Positions 10,011 to 21,446 of a DNA stretch of 64,000 nucleotides are shown here, one piece after another (position 1 is the stretch's first letter; every line of letters begins with the position of its first letter). This stretch comes from Selaginella moellendorffii (Eukaryota; Streptophyta; Lycopodiopsida; Selaginellales; Selaginellaceae): NCBI RefSeq assembly GCF_000143415.4, contig NW_003314290.1:1664454-1728453 (forward strand). The letters run 5' to 3'. The notes beneath the pieces were generated by a model that had not been told where the DNA came from, did no database searches, and was given only the letters and a program-made list of their open reading frames with translations. The translations under genes were made by a program, and so were the position numbers.

Positions 10011-12425
10011 ATGTTCTTGTGTGAGCGGTGCTCTCGCGATCGTCTCGTCCTTGCGCGGTATGTTCTCGGGCTCTCCTCGATCGCAGTAGCTCAATCTCGT
10101 TCGACCCATCTCCGCCATGCCTCCCAGCCTAGCATCGCCCAAGAACACCACGACTTCCATCTCCTCCTCCCGGCGCTCCAGGCATGTACCGCCCTGCGCG
10201 ATCTCGAGATGGGCGACGCCATTGCCAATCTCGCCTCCAGCAGCAGCAGCAACGTCTTCGTCGCGAGCTCGATCGTCACCATGTACGCGCGATGCGCACG
10301 CATGGATCTTGCGAAGCGAGCTTTCGAGGAGATGGGGCCTCGCCGGGACGTGGTTGCGTGGAACTCGCTGCTCATCGGCTATGCCCGCAATGGGCATCCA
10401 GAGCTCGCGCTCGAGCTCTTCTCGAGGATGGAAGAGACCAACGCCGGGAGCTTCGTCGCGGCGATCAAGGCTTGCAGCGGTGGAATCGATCGAGATAGTG
10501 GCGGATCATCCGCGTTCCTGGATCGAGGGATCGCGATCCATCGCCAGGCGAGGAGAGCCGGCTGTGACGCCAACGTCTTCGTCGCCAACGCGATCGTGGA
10601 TTTCTACTGCAAGGCTGGGCGGTTGATCGAAGCTCGCGGGGTGTTTGATGCAATGCCCCAGCGCAGCGCCTCGTCCTGGAACGCGCTCATGCTGGGATTC
10701 GCCGAGAATGGGTCGCCGGAGGTGGCGATCGAGCTCTTCCATCGCTGCTGCGCGGTGGATTCCCGGGGTTTCGTCGCGGCGATCAAGGCGTGCTCCATGC
10801 TCGCTACACGGATCGATCGCGAGGAGGGCCGGGAGAGCTCGCTCGAGGCGATGGAGATTGGGAGGATCGCAGGGGAGAGTGGCATGGATCGCGAGAGCTT
10901 CGTGGCCAACGGGCTGGTGGATATGTATGCCAAGTGTGGCGCCATGGCGATGGCTCGCCGGATCTTCGACGCTATGGAGGAGAAGGACGTGGTCTCCTGG
11001 ACGGCGCTCATCTCCGGCTATGGCGAGAATGGAGAGGAGGCGATCGCCCTCGACGCTTTCGATCGATTCCACTCGCCAAACGAGCTCACGCTCGTGGCGG
11101 CGGTCAAGGCGTGCTCGCGGCTCTCGATCAAGGAGGAAGAATCGAGCTCCATAGCCGGGATGAAGATGAAGATGGATTCCCTGGCGAGGGCGATGAGGAT
11201 CCACGCTCGAGCGTGGAGATCCGGGCTTGGAACAAACACCCTTGTCGCGACCACGCTCATCGATCTCTACGCGCGGTGTGGCAGCCTGCTCGACGCGAGG
11301 ATTGCGTTCGATCGCATGGAGCTCCACTCCGCCGCGTCGTGGAACGCGATGATGCTCGGCTACGTCGATCACGGCCAGGCCCACGTAGCGCTGGAGCTCT
11401 TTTCCAGCACTGGAGGAGCTGCCGACGCTCGCGGCTCGATCGTGGCGGCGATCAAGGCGTGCGGGGAGCTCGGGCTGCTCGATCGCGGCGTGGAGATCCA
11501 CGCGCGAGCGGCGGAGCTGGGCCTCGCCTTGGATGGCTTTGTGGCGAGCGCGCTGGTGGAGATGTATGCCAAGTGTGGTGGCGGAGGAGTGGCGGAGCAT
11601 CGCGGCGGCGGGCTGGCGGAGGCTCGCAAACTTTGCGACGCTCTACCGGTGGGAGAGTTCGTGCCGTGGACGCGCCTGATGGTCGGCTACGCCGAGAGCG
11701 GCGAGGCGGAGGCGGCGCTGGAGATCTTCGCCCGCCTCCGCCTCCAGCGACCGCCGGATCCACAGCTCTTCCTGGCGGCGCTCTCGGCGTGTGGCGCGGC
11801 GGCGGCGCTGGACGCCGCGCGGGCCATCCACGCGGATTTGTCGCGTTCCGGGCTCGAGAGCTACGCGCCCCTGGCAAACTCTTTGATCGACGTTCATGGG
11901 AAGTGTGGCGATCTCGCGGCTGCCCAGCGGCTCTTCGATTCCTCGCGCTCGAGCTCCGAGGATCTGATGGCCTGGACGGCCTTGCTCGGCGCGTATGGCC
12001 GGGAGGGGGAGAGCCGGCGTGTTCTTGAGCTCTTTGGAGAGATGGTGGACGAGGGCGTCAAGCCCGACGGTGTGGCGCTTCTTTGCGTTCTCGCGGCGTG
12101 CAGCCATGCCGGGCTCGTCCACTCGGGCGAGCGGTGCTTCCACGCCATGGCTTCCAAGTTTGGGATCGTCCCGGGGATGGAGCACTACGTGTGCATGGTG
12201 GACATGCTTTGCCGCGCGAACCAGGTGGAGGCGGCGGTGGAGATGGCGAGGTCGATGACTCTCAAGCCGGGAGTTTTGATCTGGAGGACCATCTTGGGAG
12301 CTTGCCAGAGGTGGAAGAATGCCGAGCTTGGGAAGCTAGCTTTTGACGCGCTCGTGGAACTGGATCGCGACCAGGCCGTGGCTTATGTGTTTATGCGAAA
12401 CATGTACCAGACAACATTGGATTGA
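10011..12425 (+). CDS. PLS-type pentatricopeptide repeat protein
   Basis: Single GC-rich exon, 804 aa. The first in-frame ATG is at 10011 (MFLCERCSRD); the frame is open further upstream only with a GTG. More than fifteen PPR motifs of alternating P, L and S lengths fill residues about 45-740. Typical signatures are FVASSIVTMYARCARMDLA, VVAWNSLLIGYARNG, NGLVDMYAKCGAMAMA, VVSWTALISGYGENG, MAWTALLGAYGREG and SHAGLVHSGERCF. An E-type tail follows (ALVELDRDQAVAYVF) and the protein stops without a DYW domain. PPR-PLS proteins bind organelle transcripts one base per repeat, usually for C-to-U editing. The N-terminus is rich in Arg and Ser and could be an organelle targeting signal. RNA target unknown. 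Confidence 0.93.
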   Translation: MFLCERCSRDRLVLARYVLGLSSIAVAQSRSTHLRHASQPSIAQEHHDFHLLLPALQACTALRDLEMGDAIANLASSSSSNVFVASSIVTMYARCARMDLAKRAFEEMGPRRDVVAWNSLLIGYARNGHPELALELFSRMEETNAGSFVAAIKACSGGIDRDSGGSSAFLDRGIAIHRQARRAGCDANVFVANAIVDFYCKAGRLIEARGVFDAMPQRSASSWNALMLGFAENGSPEVAIELFHRCCAVDSRGFVAAIKACSMLATRIDREEGRESSLEAMEIGRIAGESGMDRESFVANGLVDMYAKCGAMAMARRIFDAMEEKDVVSWTALISGYGENGEEAIALDAFDRFHSPNELTLVAAVKACSRLSIKEEESSSIAGMKMKMDSLARAMRIHARAWRSGLGTNTLVATTLIDLYARCGSLLDARIAFDRMELHSAASWNAMMLGYVDHGQAHVALELFSSTGGAADARGSIVAAIKACGELGLLDRGVEIHARAAELGLALDGFVASALVEMYAKCGGGGVAEHRGGGLAEARKLCDALPVGEFVPWTRLMVGYAESGEAEAALEIFARLRLQRPPDPQLFLAALSACGAAAALDAARAIHADLSRSGLESYAPLANSLIDVHGKCGDLAAAQRLFDSSRSSSEDLMAWTALLGAYGREGESRRVLELFGEMVDEGVKPDGVALLCVLAACSHAGLVHSGERCFHAMASKFGIVPGMEHYVCMVDMLCRANQVEAAVEMARSMTLKPGVLIWRTILGACQRWKNAELGKLAFDALVELDRDQAVAYVFMRNMYQTTLD

Positions 12426-12581
12426 CGATCTTCTTGAGAAAATGGTCGATAGAGAAGATCTTCTTGAGAAAAAAAGAAAGTAAATACACCATGTTTACAA
12501 CAAACTTGGAATACACAAAACTATTCTTAGAGATCGATCGAGCGCAGTTAACTTAAGCTTACAACAAACTTCAAAGCTGTC

Positions 12582-13484
12582 TTAGAAGGAGGGCGATCTT
12601 CCATTCCTCGGGAACGTCCAGAACTCTCTCTCCTGATCCTCCAGGGCCCAAGGATCCATCTCCTCTTTCTCCCGCCGAGAGTTCCTCCGCTTGCTTCGTT
12701 TTCGATCTTCCTCCGGTTCCGGTTGCGAGCCTCTCCTCCGCTTCTTACTCATGGCCAGTTGGTCGACCCTCTGATCATCGTCACACACCCTCTGGCAAAA
12801 AATGGTGGCAACCCTTTGATTAGCGTCAGACACCCTCTTGCGCTTCGGCACCTTGACCAAGATGGCCTCGAGTACGTTGGCCATTTCTAGCGTTTGTTGA
12901 TCAACCTCGATCTTTAGGGCTTCTCGATTTTCCACAAAGTTACGATGGTCTTGCGGGTGTCGGACCACGCGAGCAGCCCTGGCTTGAAAATCTTCGGGCT
13001 GGACTGGCCGAGCCAGCGGTCTCGGCGCGAGATCGGCATTGCAGCGATACTTACACTGGATCGAGCAGTAGAGCGAGACCGTGGTGAGGAGCACCCTATT
13101 GCAATGGCGGCACTGGTTCTTGTTTGCCAAGGTTGCATTTCGCGGCCTCCCGTGCAGGAAGTGGATGTAGTTGCCGTTGATCTTGAACGTCTCCAGGCCG
13201 GAGGTGTCGATCAGGGGCGCGATGTCGTCGACCTTCAACGCCGCAAACCTGGACGCGCTGAGGACCTGCAGGATGTTTGGCTTGCAGGCCTTGTGATCGC
13301 GCTGGTCGCACTCCTTGCAAAGGGCTTTCTCGCAGGCACGGCAAAACGAGGCGAGCTTTCGATTACCCGGACCGACGTCTGGATGGGTCGGGCAACCCTT
13401 GAAGAAGTTCGTCTCACCCATCAGCGCAAGCAGCCATGAGGAAGACGAAGAAGCTTGAATGTCGTCGCTCGCACGCTCCTCCAT
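12582..13484 (-). CDS. PLATZ-type zinc-binding transcription factor
   Basis: Single uninterrupted exon, 300 aa, ATG at 13482-13484. The PLATZ domain spans residues about 20-150: the opening SWLLALMGETNFFKGCPTHP, the CRACEKALCKECDQRDHKAC cluster, HKACKPNILQV, IAPLIDTSGLETFKING, IHFLHGRPRN and CRHCNRVLL...CSIQCKY. PLATZ proteins are plant-specific, bind A/T-rich DNA and often repress transcription. The remainder is unlike typical members: a long basic tail with two nuclear-localisation-like clusters, KKRRRGSQ and RKRSKRRNSRREKEE. Many plant PLATZ genes have introns; this one shows none. It is convergent with the PPR gene at 10011-12425, about 155 bp apart. Confidence 0.85.
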   Translation of the reverse strand: MEERASDDIQASSSSSWLLALMGETNFFKGCPTHPDVGPGNRKLASFCRACEKALCKECDQRDHKACKPNILQVLSASRFAALKVDDIAPLIDTSGLETFKINGNYIHFLHGRPRNATLANKNQCRHCNRVLLTTVSLYCSIQCKYRCNADLAPRPLARPVQPEDFQARAARVVRHPQDHRNFVENREALKIEVDQQTLEMANVLEAILVKVPKRKRVSDANQRVATIFCQRVCDDDQRVDQLAMSKKRRRGSQPEPEEDRKRSKRRNSRREKEEMDPWALEDQEREFWTFPRNGRSPSF

Positions 13485-14076
13485 AACTTCGATCTCTAGA
13501 CTATATACCAGCCCTAAATTTCTAAACCCCTGATCTCATCGGAAAGCACCTTTAGCCAAAAATAACAACATTGCCATCATGCTACAAAATAATAAAATAA
13601 CAAATCATTTGAAACAAAATTATGAATTAAACTAAACTATATATATTAATTTTTATTATATGTTAATTTATATAAAATTGATCTATACAATCAGAAGTCT
13701 TAATTTAAATTTAGAAAAAATAGTATATATGTAATTCCAATAATGCATGTGACAATGAAATTTCTATAATACTAATTATTGCATTTCACAATATTCAATA
13801 ATTTCTAAATGTATATTTAGTGGTATAAAACATTAAATTTTTTATATTTAAACTTAAATTTATTTATTTATAAATACTTATAGGGAAGTAAAAAGTTTAC
13901 TTCTCAATATAAAACATACCACTATCTATACTAAAACATAAACTTCATTAAGACTTAAATTTCTTTTCATCTTAAGACCTTGTAATGTAATTAACCTTTT
14001 TTCTGTACTATCAAATTTTAAAAATTATAAATAATTGAATAAATACTTTATAAACTAAAATTTAATATTATTTTGT

Positions 14077-14240
14077 GAGAAATAAAATACCAAAATGACT
14101 ATATTTGATTAACAAGAAAACCCTAGCTCATATATAAAACTAAATGGTCTTGATTAAAACAAATGCAATAGCTCTTCGTTAATAATAGTATATCGCATCA
14201 TAACTGTACACTTGGACCTCATATCATTCTTTCCTCTCAG
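14077..14240. repeat. Direct repeat, left copy (possible LTR remnant)
   Basis: Shares ordered blocks with 17190-17385: GATTA, then CTCATATATAAAACTAA versus TTATATATAAAAACAAG, TGGTCTNAATT, TTAATAATAGTATA and a GGACCTCA versus AGACCTCA end. Divergence is high. Its position to the left of the minus-strand integrase remains fits a 3' LTR. Confidence 0.45.
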
Positions 14241-14859
14241 AAGGATGGAAGGCAATTAAGATTTTTGGTTCATAAGTTAGGATCTAAAGGAATATTAAGA
14301 AAAGGTACTAATGGATTTATGAATGATGCAAATTGTTCCTGATCCCTTTGTATTAAACACTTTAATTGGTGAATATGCATAATTTATAGAGGATCAACTT
14401 ATTGAATGTTATGCCGAATTTTATAAATTTACAATCTAACTTGCCACAATACTCAATATAGTCCTTTACACTAAGTAAAGAGCCCCTTAGACAAAACATA
14501 TGCTATAAAATTAAGAAAAAAAATTAACATCATATCATTCACTTTATACTCTACAAATAAATAATCATGGGAGTTATAGTTTGTTGTTGTCCCACTTATA
14601 TACAGCCTAAATATTCAATAGACTTCACTGAAATCAGTGGAAGAATAATCAGTAAATACTAATCCTAAGACCTAGTATCCATAGTTTTTGGCAATTGCAA
14701 AGGTAAACTCAACTCCGATGATAGTATCAAATCATAACTATATAAGAGTTTATATGGTGAAACACTAATAGAACTTTGTACTTTTATGACATATATATAC
14801 CACAGAGATGGCAAATAACCATCCCAATTCAAATATTGAAAGTTTACAAACTTTGCAAT

Positions 14860-15350
14860 TATCTTTCTAAAGGTCTGAAAAAATCATTTTGCCAAACCAT
14901 CTGACTGTGGATGATAAACACTCGTGAAAATGTGGTGTATCCCCAGCCAAGAGATTAAAGTGTGAAATGCCTTATCCATAAATATAGAACCATTATCCTA
15001 AAGAATTCACTCAAGATAGAAATGTTGGAACATTACTCAATTTAAGAGGAAGTATTCAACAATAGTTGTAAGCACACTAGCAAGAACACCAACTTCCACT
15101 TAGCGAGTCAAATAGTCATAAACAATAATAATATATTCATTGCTAGTAGTTAACCGTGGAAAAGGCTCTATTACATCAAATGCCACCAACTTAAACAGAT
15201 GGAAAATTACAAATGACTTTAACTATTTTTCCATAAAATGAGGGGAAGTATTACAAGCTTGGCACCAAATGCAATTACACACATACTGAATAATATCATA
15301 TTGCATCTCTAACCAATAGAAAGATCTATTTAGTTTCTTAGTCACATAAT
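14860..15350 (-). mobile_element. Degenerate Ty3/gypsy retrotransposon, integrase remains
   Basis: Read on the minus strand, the stretch keeps the outline of a gypsy-class integrase: a zinc-finger CNCIWCQ pair near the start, a DVIEPFP...NEYIIIVYDYLTR core strand around the first Asp, a broken D-G segment, and a trailing piece that resembles the YHPQTDG region. Stops and frame breaks occur every 20-60 residues, so the element is dead. No intact gag, protease or reverse transcriptase was found beside it. Confidence 0.6.
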
Positions 15351-17189
15351 ATGCTTATTTAGAATAAGAGAGTTATTGTAAATGTAGAGAAAGTATGGAA
15401 TAAATATCAAAGGCACCACTAGCCATAATTTATCATTAAGATTAATTTCCATAAAATAAAGATCTCTTTTGATCTTCTTTGATGACCGATAGTCAAATAG
15501 GAACTTGATTAGATTAGCATTTTCATTTGGAATAGAATGATGTATTGTAATCTTAACCCTAAACAACAAGTCATAGTTGAAAAAAGTAGCATAATTCTTC
15601 TTGAGTTAGTCAACTGTTACAACACAAAGATTGTCAAAGGGATAGAGAGAGTATGGAGGAGCAAGATAACAATACAGAAGAAAGTAATAAAAAAATAAAA
15701 GTGATGGAAGTAGAAGTAAAAGCAGAAGGACGAAGTAAAACAAAAGTGAAAGGAATTGAAAAAAAATGAGGAAGTATAAAACAAGGGGGAAAAGCCTTAA
15801 ATTAATACTTAGCATAATTGCATTGCAACTAATCTATCCTATAATTAAAGTAAAAAAATTAATTTGGCACCATTTGCAACAATGAATCATAAGCTCAAAA
15901 TCACCCACATGCATAACTAGATTTACTTTATCTTATATATATACATGTGTATGACCATTGCTATAAAGAATAAAAACTAGCTCTACCACATGATATAACT
16001 ATAGATGGCAATATGTGGCAACATGCCAAGCAATAAAAGATAACCTTGAGCTTGTATTAACTAACACAGAGAAAATAATAAAAGATAAAAATGAGTTTGA
16101 AAAGAAAATATTAGATGAATTAGTGTTGAATGCACTCCTTAATAGTACTCCTAAAAGAATAATGGAAGGGTCATTAACTTATTTGTACAAAGACCCTTCA
16201 TTACTCATGCAATTTTTCATTTCCCAAAAAATCATTATATCAAGACTTTTTATTGTAATAGCCTTAATAGAATGTTGTTGATGAGACTCCACTCAAGAAA
16301 TAGAAAATGCTAATCTGGAAAACGCCGATAATGCTAATATGTGTGGCCACTCTCATCACACACCCAACACTAAACATCACAATGCCAATATATATGCCCA
16401 ACTTTATCACACGACCAGCAGTGGATATCATGGCCAACAATAAATAGAAAAGGTGATGGCTCATAGTATTTTGCCCGTTGAAAAACATTGTCAATGGTGG
16501 TAGGAGCAAATGCATACACAAGTTTTACAAAATCTTGACGAAACATTAGTCACAACATTCTCAACTTGATTCACTTTAATATAGTTAGCTTTGCGTAAAG
16601 CAAAAGGCTCTAAAGGCAACCCTTAATGGAGATGATGCAATTTTTGGAAAGAATCATTAAAATTGTCAAATATTTAAATATGCCTTAAAGAAGGTTTCAA
16701 TTTGCATAAGTGGTTGTGTTTAAACCATTGTACCATTGCAACATTATCTCTTAGAGATATATGGTAAACTTGTATAAATGCCAAGCATCATTTTAAAAAT
16801 GATAAAGGGCAATCACTTTAAAGTGATTGAACTAATGGTATATATCATCTTTAAGATTTTCATAGAAGAACTCTGGCTAAACACAAAGATTGATAGTAAG
16901 AGCAAAAGGAGCTGCACCACACACTATAAATATTGCCATCAATTAAGTCTAATTGTTCAATTGCAACTATAAACCATCAAGCAATTGTATCAATTGCTAC
17001 TCTAAATTCAAAGGAGGAAGCTATTACTCTACCATAGAGATGAACAAAAAGAAGAAAAAACAAAGGAGAAGAAATTAAAAAGGTATAAAACAAAAGAGAT
17101 TTAAATAATGCAAAAAAATAGATCTAAACAAAAATTATAAATCCATACACTCTTCAAGGACAATTAGAGCTGGCCCTCATCCTCACTAA

Positions 17190-17385
17190 TATGAAGCATG
17201 AAGTATAAAAATGAAATACAGAAATATGCATATTCGATTAGGCTGGAAACTCTAAGTTATATATAAAAACAAGTGGTCTAAATTGAAATTAATCTAATAA
17301 CTACCAAAATCCCACTACATTAATAATAGTATACATTATCATAGTCATCCACCTAGACCTCACAAATTATATTATAGTTTTCTTT
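17190..17385. repeat. Direct repeat, right copy (possible LTR remnant)
   Basis: Partner of 14077-14240, about 3.1 kb away and in the same orientation. Flanks the integrase remains on the other side, as a 5' LTR of a minus-strand element would. No primer-binding site was recognised next to it. Confidence 0.45.
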
Positions 17386-18967
17386 TATTCATATATTTTA
17401 ATTTATGTTCTTGTTAAAAAATATAATTTGCAATGGTGCAAGAAATAATATGAGTAGCTAAATTTAATAAATGGCACCTAAATTCTAAGATAATCATCGA
17501 TATAATAACATACACTTTAAATCATTTATGAATTTAAAGTAGTTAATTGTTTAAATAATATACTATGTTTCTCTTAAAATATCTAGCAAATATTAAATTA
17601 GGATAATGCCTTTAATTTAATGTTTTAATACTTACCTATTATGATCCTTCACTTCTTCACAAAAAGGGTATCACCTTGTTTCTCTGCTTACCTTTTTAAA
17701 TTTACATTACATTAAGTTTTATCAACTTAATATAATGTTCAAATTTTGTTTCAAGTTCTTCACACTAAGAATTAAACATTAAATTAGTTTAATATTTGTA
17801 GTTTTTGGTTAAAGTTAATGTTATCATTTCTTATTGTTGTGAGAATCATTTAAAACAAACAAGCACAACACAAATGAGTAGGTTGTGGCATAAGCCATGT
17901 CTCAACTTTGAAGAATAACTCATTTTTTCTTTTGAAGGGTTTGTTTGAGATTTACTTTTCACTTATAAATATAAAATACAATCAAGTTCAATGATGTTTT
18001 ATAAGCATAAATACCTCATAGCTCAAAACATGGGAAATAATCTGTCCATTTACCTAGTACTTTATATGTGTAACTCTTTATTAACAGTATTTTATGGTTA
18101 AAAATCATACTAAATTTATAATTGTTCATAAAGTTTTTATAAAAATTACCATTCTATAAATGGTAAAACACCTTTTGAAGGATATAAAAACCATCAAAGT
18201 TGGAGCATGGTGCATGTGCTTCAAGAGGAGGCCTACAACTAACACAGGAAGGTCAGTAGAGTTAGAAGTTAAATTTTGTAGCTAGAGTTTGTCAGCAAGG
18301 TTTTTGAATTTGTTGGTTGAAATGCTTAGTGTTAAATTAGTCTAATTAAACTAATTTATAAAGTCCTAATTTAGCATATTTTCCAGTTTTAGCATATTCT
18401 TGTTTTTATGCTGTTTGTATGGTTCAGATTCTTATTTGATGGTTGTGACAGCCTCCATCATACCTATTATCCTGACTTAGTGCCTTGCAGACTGACGAAA
18501 ACGATCACGAGGAAGAAGATATCGGCCACCAACTGTGATTTATTTCTTTTTTTATGTTTTAAAAATCGTAATCACCATACGCTGTTCAATGTCACGGTCT
18601 TGATTAATTCCTTACCATCAGCAACTTGGCCACCAGGAATGAGGACTTCGCGAGCTCACTGCTCCCCAGATCATCGACTAAACTTCGTACTGTTGCCAAC
18701 GATATGATCATGAGTGGCTCCTTATTGTAGCTTTGATCCGGCCAACAAGCTGTAGGCTTGCTGCGGGTCGGTTAGCACATAGAGATTAATCCCTGTCACG
18801 GTTTTGATGGACAGATCTGAATTTGAAGAGAAGTCATCGAGAAGCGTCTTTCTGCTAGCAAACTCTGATCTCAAACACAATGCTCACATAAGGGCTGCAA
18901 GGTGCCATGCATTTTCTTTCTCCTCCCTCTTCGACTTTGATCATGATCTTCTTGTGGATCACTTGCT

Positions 18968-19330
18968 ATGTGGAAGAAGCTAGCACAGCCTCTATGCGAA
19001 GTCAAGGACACTAAGGTTGGTGTTCTACACTCAGTATGGAACCTCTTTTCCATTGAAGAGCCAGACTTAGGCAATGTGGTGGCTTATACTCACAACAAGA
19101 GGATGGAAGAAGCAAAAGACCTTTTGCGCATGGCACCGCTTCCTTCTTTGCATGGAACTCACTTATCATGAGCATGGGGCATACAATAAAAAATGCTATG
19201 CCAAAATGCTTTGAGAATGTTTTGAATAAACCAAGAGCTCTAGACACTTCGTGGCAAAACATACATGATAGTTCAGCTAAAAAGGAAATATTTCTAATGA
19301 GCCACAGTGCACTTCTTTACATTATTATTA
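18968..19330 (+). pseudogene. PPR gene fragment with frameshift
   Basis: Reads as a PPR tail end: GNVVAYTHNKRMEEAKDLL in one frame, then a shift near 19150 into FAWNSLIMSMGHTIKNAM and CFENVLNKPRALDTSWQN. AWNSLI after an AKDLL helix is the standard order of a PPR motif. Only about one and a half repeats are left, with no start codon or intact frame. It lies just beyond the stop of the PPR gene at 19347-21446 but on the other strand. Confidence 0.6.
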
Positions 19331-19346
19331 TTTGAGCCAAATGATG

Positions 19347-21446
19347 TTAAAAGGCGGATTTTCGAGTTCCCCCAAGTTGCTTGTAGATGTTTGAGAGGAG
19401 GATGAATGGACCGCTAGTCTGGGGCTCGAGCTCGATTATCCGGCGAGCAGACACGATCCCACCTGTGGTGTCACCGTGGTTACTGCAAGCGGAGAGGAGC
19501 GTCATCCATGCGATAACGTCGGGCTCAAACGGCATGGAATCCAGCAGCTCCCGGGCTTGTTTCAATCGCCCGGATCGACCCAGCATGTCAACCATGCACA
19601 GGTAGTGATCCATCGTGACTCCCGAGTGATAGTCCCCCGGGATGGACGAGAAGTAGCTCCTGGCGTGCTCTATCATCCCGGCGTGGCTGCAAGCCGAGAG
19701 AATCCTCACGAACGAGATGTGGTCCGGCTCAAGGCCGTGCTGGTCCAGCGTCTGGAATATCTCCAGCGCCTCGGCTCCAGAGCCGGCGGTGGAGCAAGCA
19801 GCCATGAACGAGTTCCACGCCGCGATGTCGACAGAGTTCTTCGAGGATTTATCGAAGAGGGCTCTCGCGTCGTCCAGGCTACCACACTTTGCGTACATGT
19901 TGATGAGGCTCTCGCCAACTGCATCGTCGAACAAGATGCCCGCCTCGACAACGCTCATATGGACTGCCTTGCCATCTTCCGCCACACCCAAGCTCGTACA
20001 AGCATCGAAGATCCCAATAAGCGTATACTTGTCTGTGGGATATCCCTCCAGATCTTTCCTCACGACCAACGCAATCGCCTTCTTCGCTTGCCCCTTCTCG
20101 GCAAATGCTGCGATCAGGATGTTCCAGGACACCGCGTTTTTATCCCTCATTCTCTCAAACATCAACTCGGCATCTTGTAATCGATCGTTGAATGCGTAGG
20201 ACGTGAGCATGGTGTTCCAGGAAATTGGATTCGGGCATGGAATCTCGGCAAACAGGGCCTCGGCTTGAGAAACATGCCCATGCAAAGCATATGCTCCAAG
20301 CAACGTGTTCCAGGACACGGTATCTTTCTCTGGGATTTGATCGAACAGATCTTTAGCCTCCACAACAACACCGCTGTGAGAGTACGCCCCAAGCATCGCG
20401 TTCCACGAGACAAGATCTTTTGTTCCCATCTTATCAAAGAGTTCCTTCGCTGCTCGCAAGTTCTTGCTTTGGGCATATGCTGTTAGCATGGTCGTCCAGG
20501 AGACGGTATCTTTAATCGGCATTTTCTGAAACAAATACCAAGCTTCTCTCAAGAATCCCGTTTGTGTATATCCAGTGATCATCGCATTCCACGAAACAAC
20601 ATTCCTCTCATTCATGTCATCAAATACTTGCCTCGCTTCATACAGATGCCCAGACCGGGCATATGCTACAAGCATCGAGGTTCTAGACACCACATCAGGA
20701 TCTGGCAGAGAATCAAATATATCCTTCGCTCGATCCATGAAACCCCTCTTGCAGAGTGCAGCGATTAGAACATTGCAAGCATAGGTTTTGGGTTCCGGCA
20801 TTCTATCGAGCAGCTCTTTCGCCTCCTCCAAATGCCCGTTTTGGGAATAAGCTGTGATCATGCTCGTCCAAGAGACTACATTGGGATCACGGATTTTATC
20901 AAAGACGGCTCTCGATTCCTCCACGCTGCCGCATCTCGCGTACATCGTGATGAGCCCATTTGCCACAACTTCGTTAGATTCGTGCCCAGCTTCCAGGATT
21001 TTGGAGTGGATCTCTCTTCCCAGCTCCAGATCCCAGCAAACACCCAGAACTGTGGCATACGTATGTGCGTTGAGCTGGAGAGTCCCGTCGCGTTGCATCC
21101 GCGCATAGATTTCCAGTGCCTCCCGCGGGAATCCATTGCCGGCGTAGACCTTGATCAGTATGTTCCACGAGAAGAGATTGGGGCGGTCGATGGAATCAAA
21201 CACCAGGCGCGCGCTCGGGACGCTGCCGCAGCTGCCATACGCCTCGACGAGGAGATTGCGCAGGAACTTGTTGCGGTGGAAGGAGCTCTCCAAGATCTCC
21301 GCGTGAATTGCACGGCATTGCGACAGATCCCCGGCATCTCTGCACGATCGCAGGCGCGCAGCGAGCAAAGCAATCTCGCCATCGCCATCCCCATCGCCGT
21401 GCTTCGTCTCCTTCCATTGCAAGCCAATGGACGGCTGAAATTGCAT
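19347..21446 (-). CDS. PLS-type pentatricopeptide repeat protein with short E region
   Basis: Single exon, 699 aa. The frame opens with TTG at 21455; the first true ATG is at 21444-21446 (MQFQPSIGLQ). About eighteen PPR motifs run through residues 35-640: LLVEAYGSCGSVPSARLVF, LFSWNILIKVYAGNG, NGLITMYARCGSVEESRAVF, VVSWTSMITAYSQNGHLEEA, a run of short S-type repeats (TYACNVLIAALCKRG, VVSRTSMLVAYARSG), LINMYAKCGSLDDARALF and ACSHAGMIEHARSYF. It ends in the E region at FILLSNIYKQLGGTRKSAF, inside the first E motif, so the usual KVRKLMK...PGCSW part is missing. Role: organelle RNA processing or editing, target unknown. The start codon sits in a 29-bp tandem repeat. Confidence 0.92.
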   Translation of the reverse strand: MQFQPSIGLQWKETKHGDGDGDGEIALLAARLRSCRDAGDLSQCRAIHAEILESSFHRNKFLRNLLVEAYGSCGSVPSARLVFDSIDRPNLFSWNILIKVYAGNGFPREALEIYARMQRDGTLQLNAHTYATVLGVCWDLELGREIHSKILEAGHESNEVVANGLITMYARCGSVEESRAVFDKIRDPNVVSWTSMITAYSQNGHLEEAKELLDRMPEPKTYACNVLIAALCKRGFMDRAKDIFDSLPDPDVVSRTSMLVAYARSGHLYEARQVFDDMNERNVVSWNAMITGYTQTGFLREAWYLFQKMPIKDTVSWTTMLTAYAQSKNLRAAKELFDKMGTKDLVSWNAMLGAYSHSGVVVEAKDLFDQIPEKDTVSWNTLLGAYALHGHVSQAEALFAEIPCPNPISWNTMLTSYAFNDRLQDAELMFERMRDKNAVSWNILIAAFAEKGQAKKAIALVVRKDLEGYPTDKYTLIGIFDACTSLGVAEDGKAVHMSVVEAGILFDDAVGESLINMYAKCGSLDDARALFDKSSKNSVDIAAWNSFMAACSTAGSGAEALEIFQTLDQHGLEPDHISFVRILSACSHAGMIEHARSYFSSIPGDYHSGVTMDHYLCMVDMLGRSGRLKQARELLDSMPFEPDVIAWMTLLSACSNHGDTTGGIVSARRIIELEPQTSGPFILLSNIYKQLGGTRKSAF

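Larger units (their letters stand above)
13485..18960. other. AT-rich gene desert with degraded transposon sequence
   Basis: About 5.5 kb of strongly AT-rich DNA with many stops in all frames and no ORF above about 100 codons. It contains a decayed Ty3/gypsy integrase region (14860-15350, minus) and a pair of similar segments (14077-14240 and 17190-17385) that may be LTR remains. The last part (18400-18960) is more GC-balanced but shows no gene I can support. Confidence 0.7.

Noticed and set aside
9735-10397. Minus-strand ORF of 220 codons over the PPR start
   Set aside because: Overlaps the PPR N-terminus in antisense and has no recognisable family.
10506-11600. Minus-strand ORF of 364 codons
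   Set aside because: Shadow of the GC-rich PPR gene, with no domain and no sensible composition.
10790-12028. Plus-strand ORF of 412 codons inside the PPR gene
   Set aside because: Out-of-frame reading of the PPR gene, Arg/Gly-rich from GC codons.
13485-18960. Organellar DNA insertion
   Set aside because: AT content alone suggested it, but no plastid or mitochondrial gene, rRNA or tRNA could be read.
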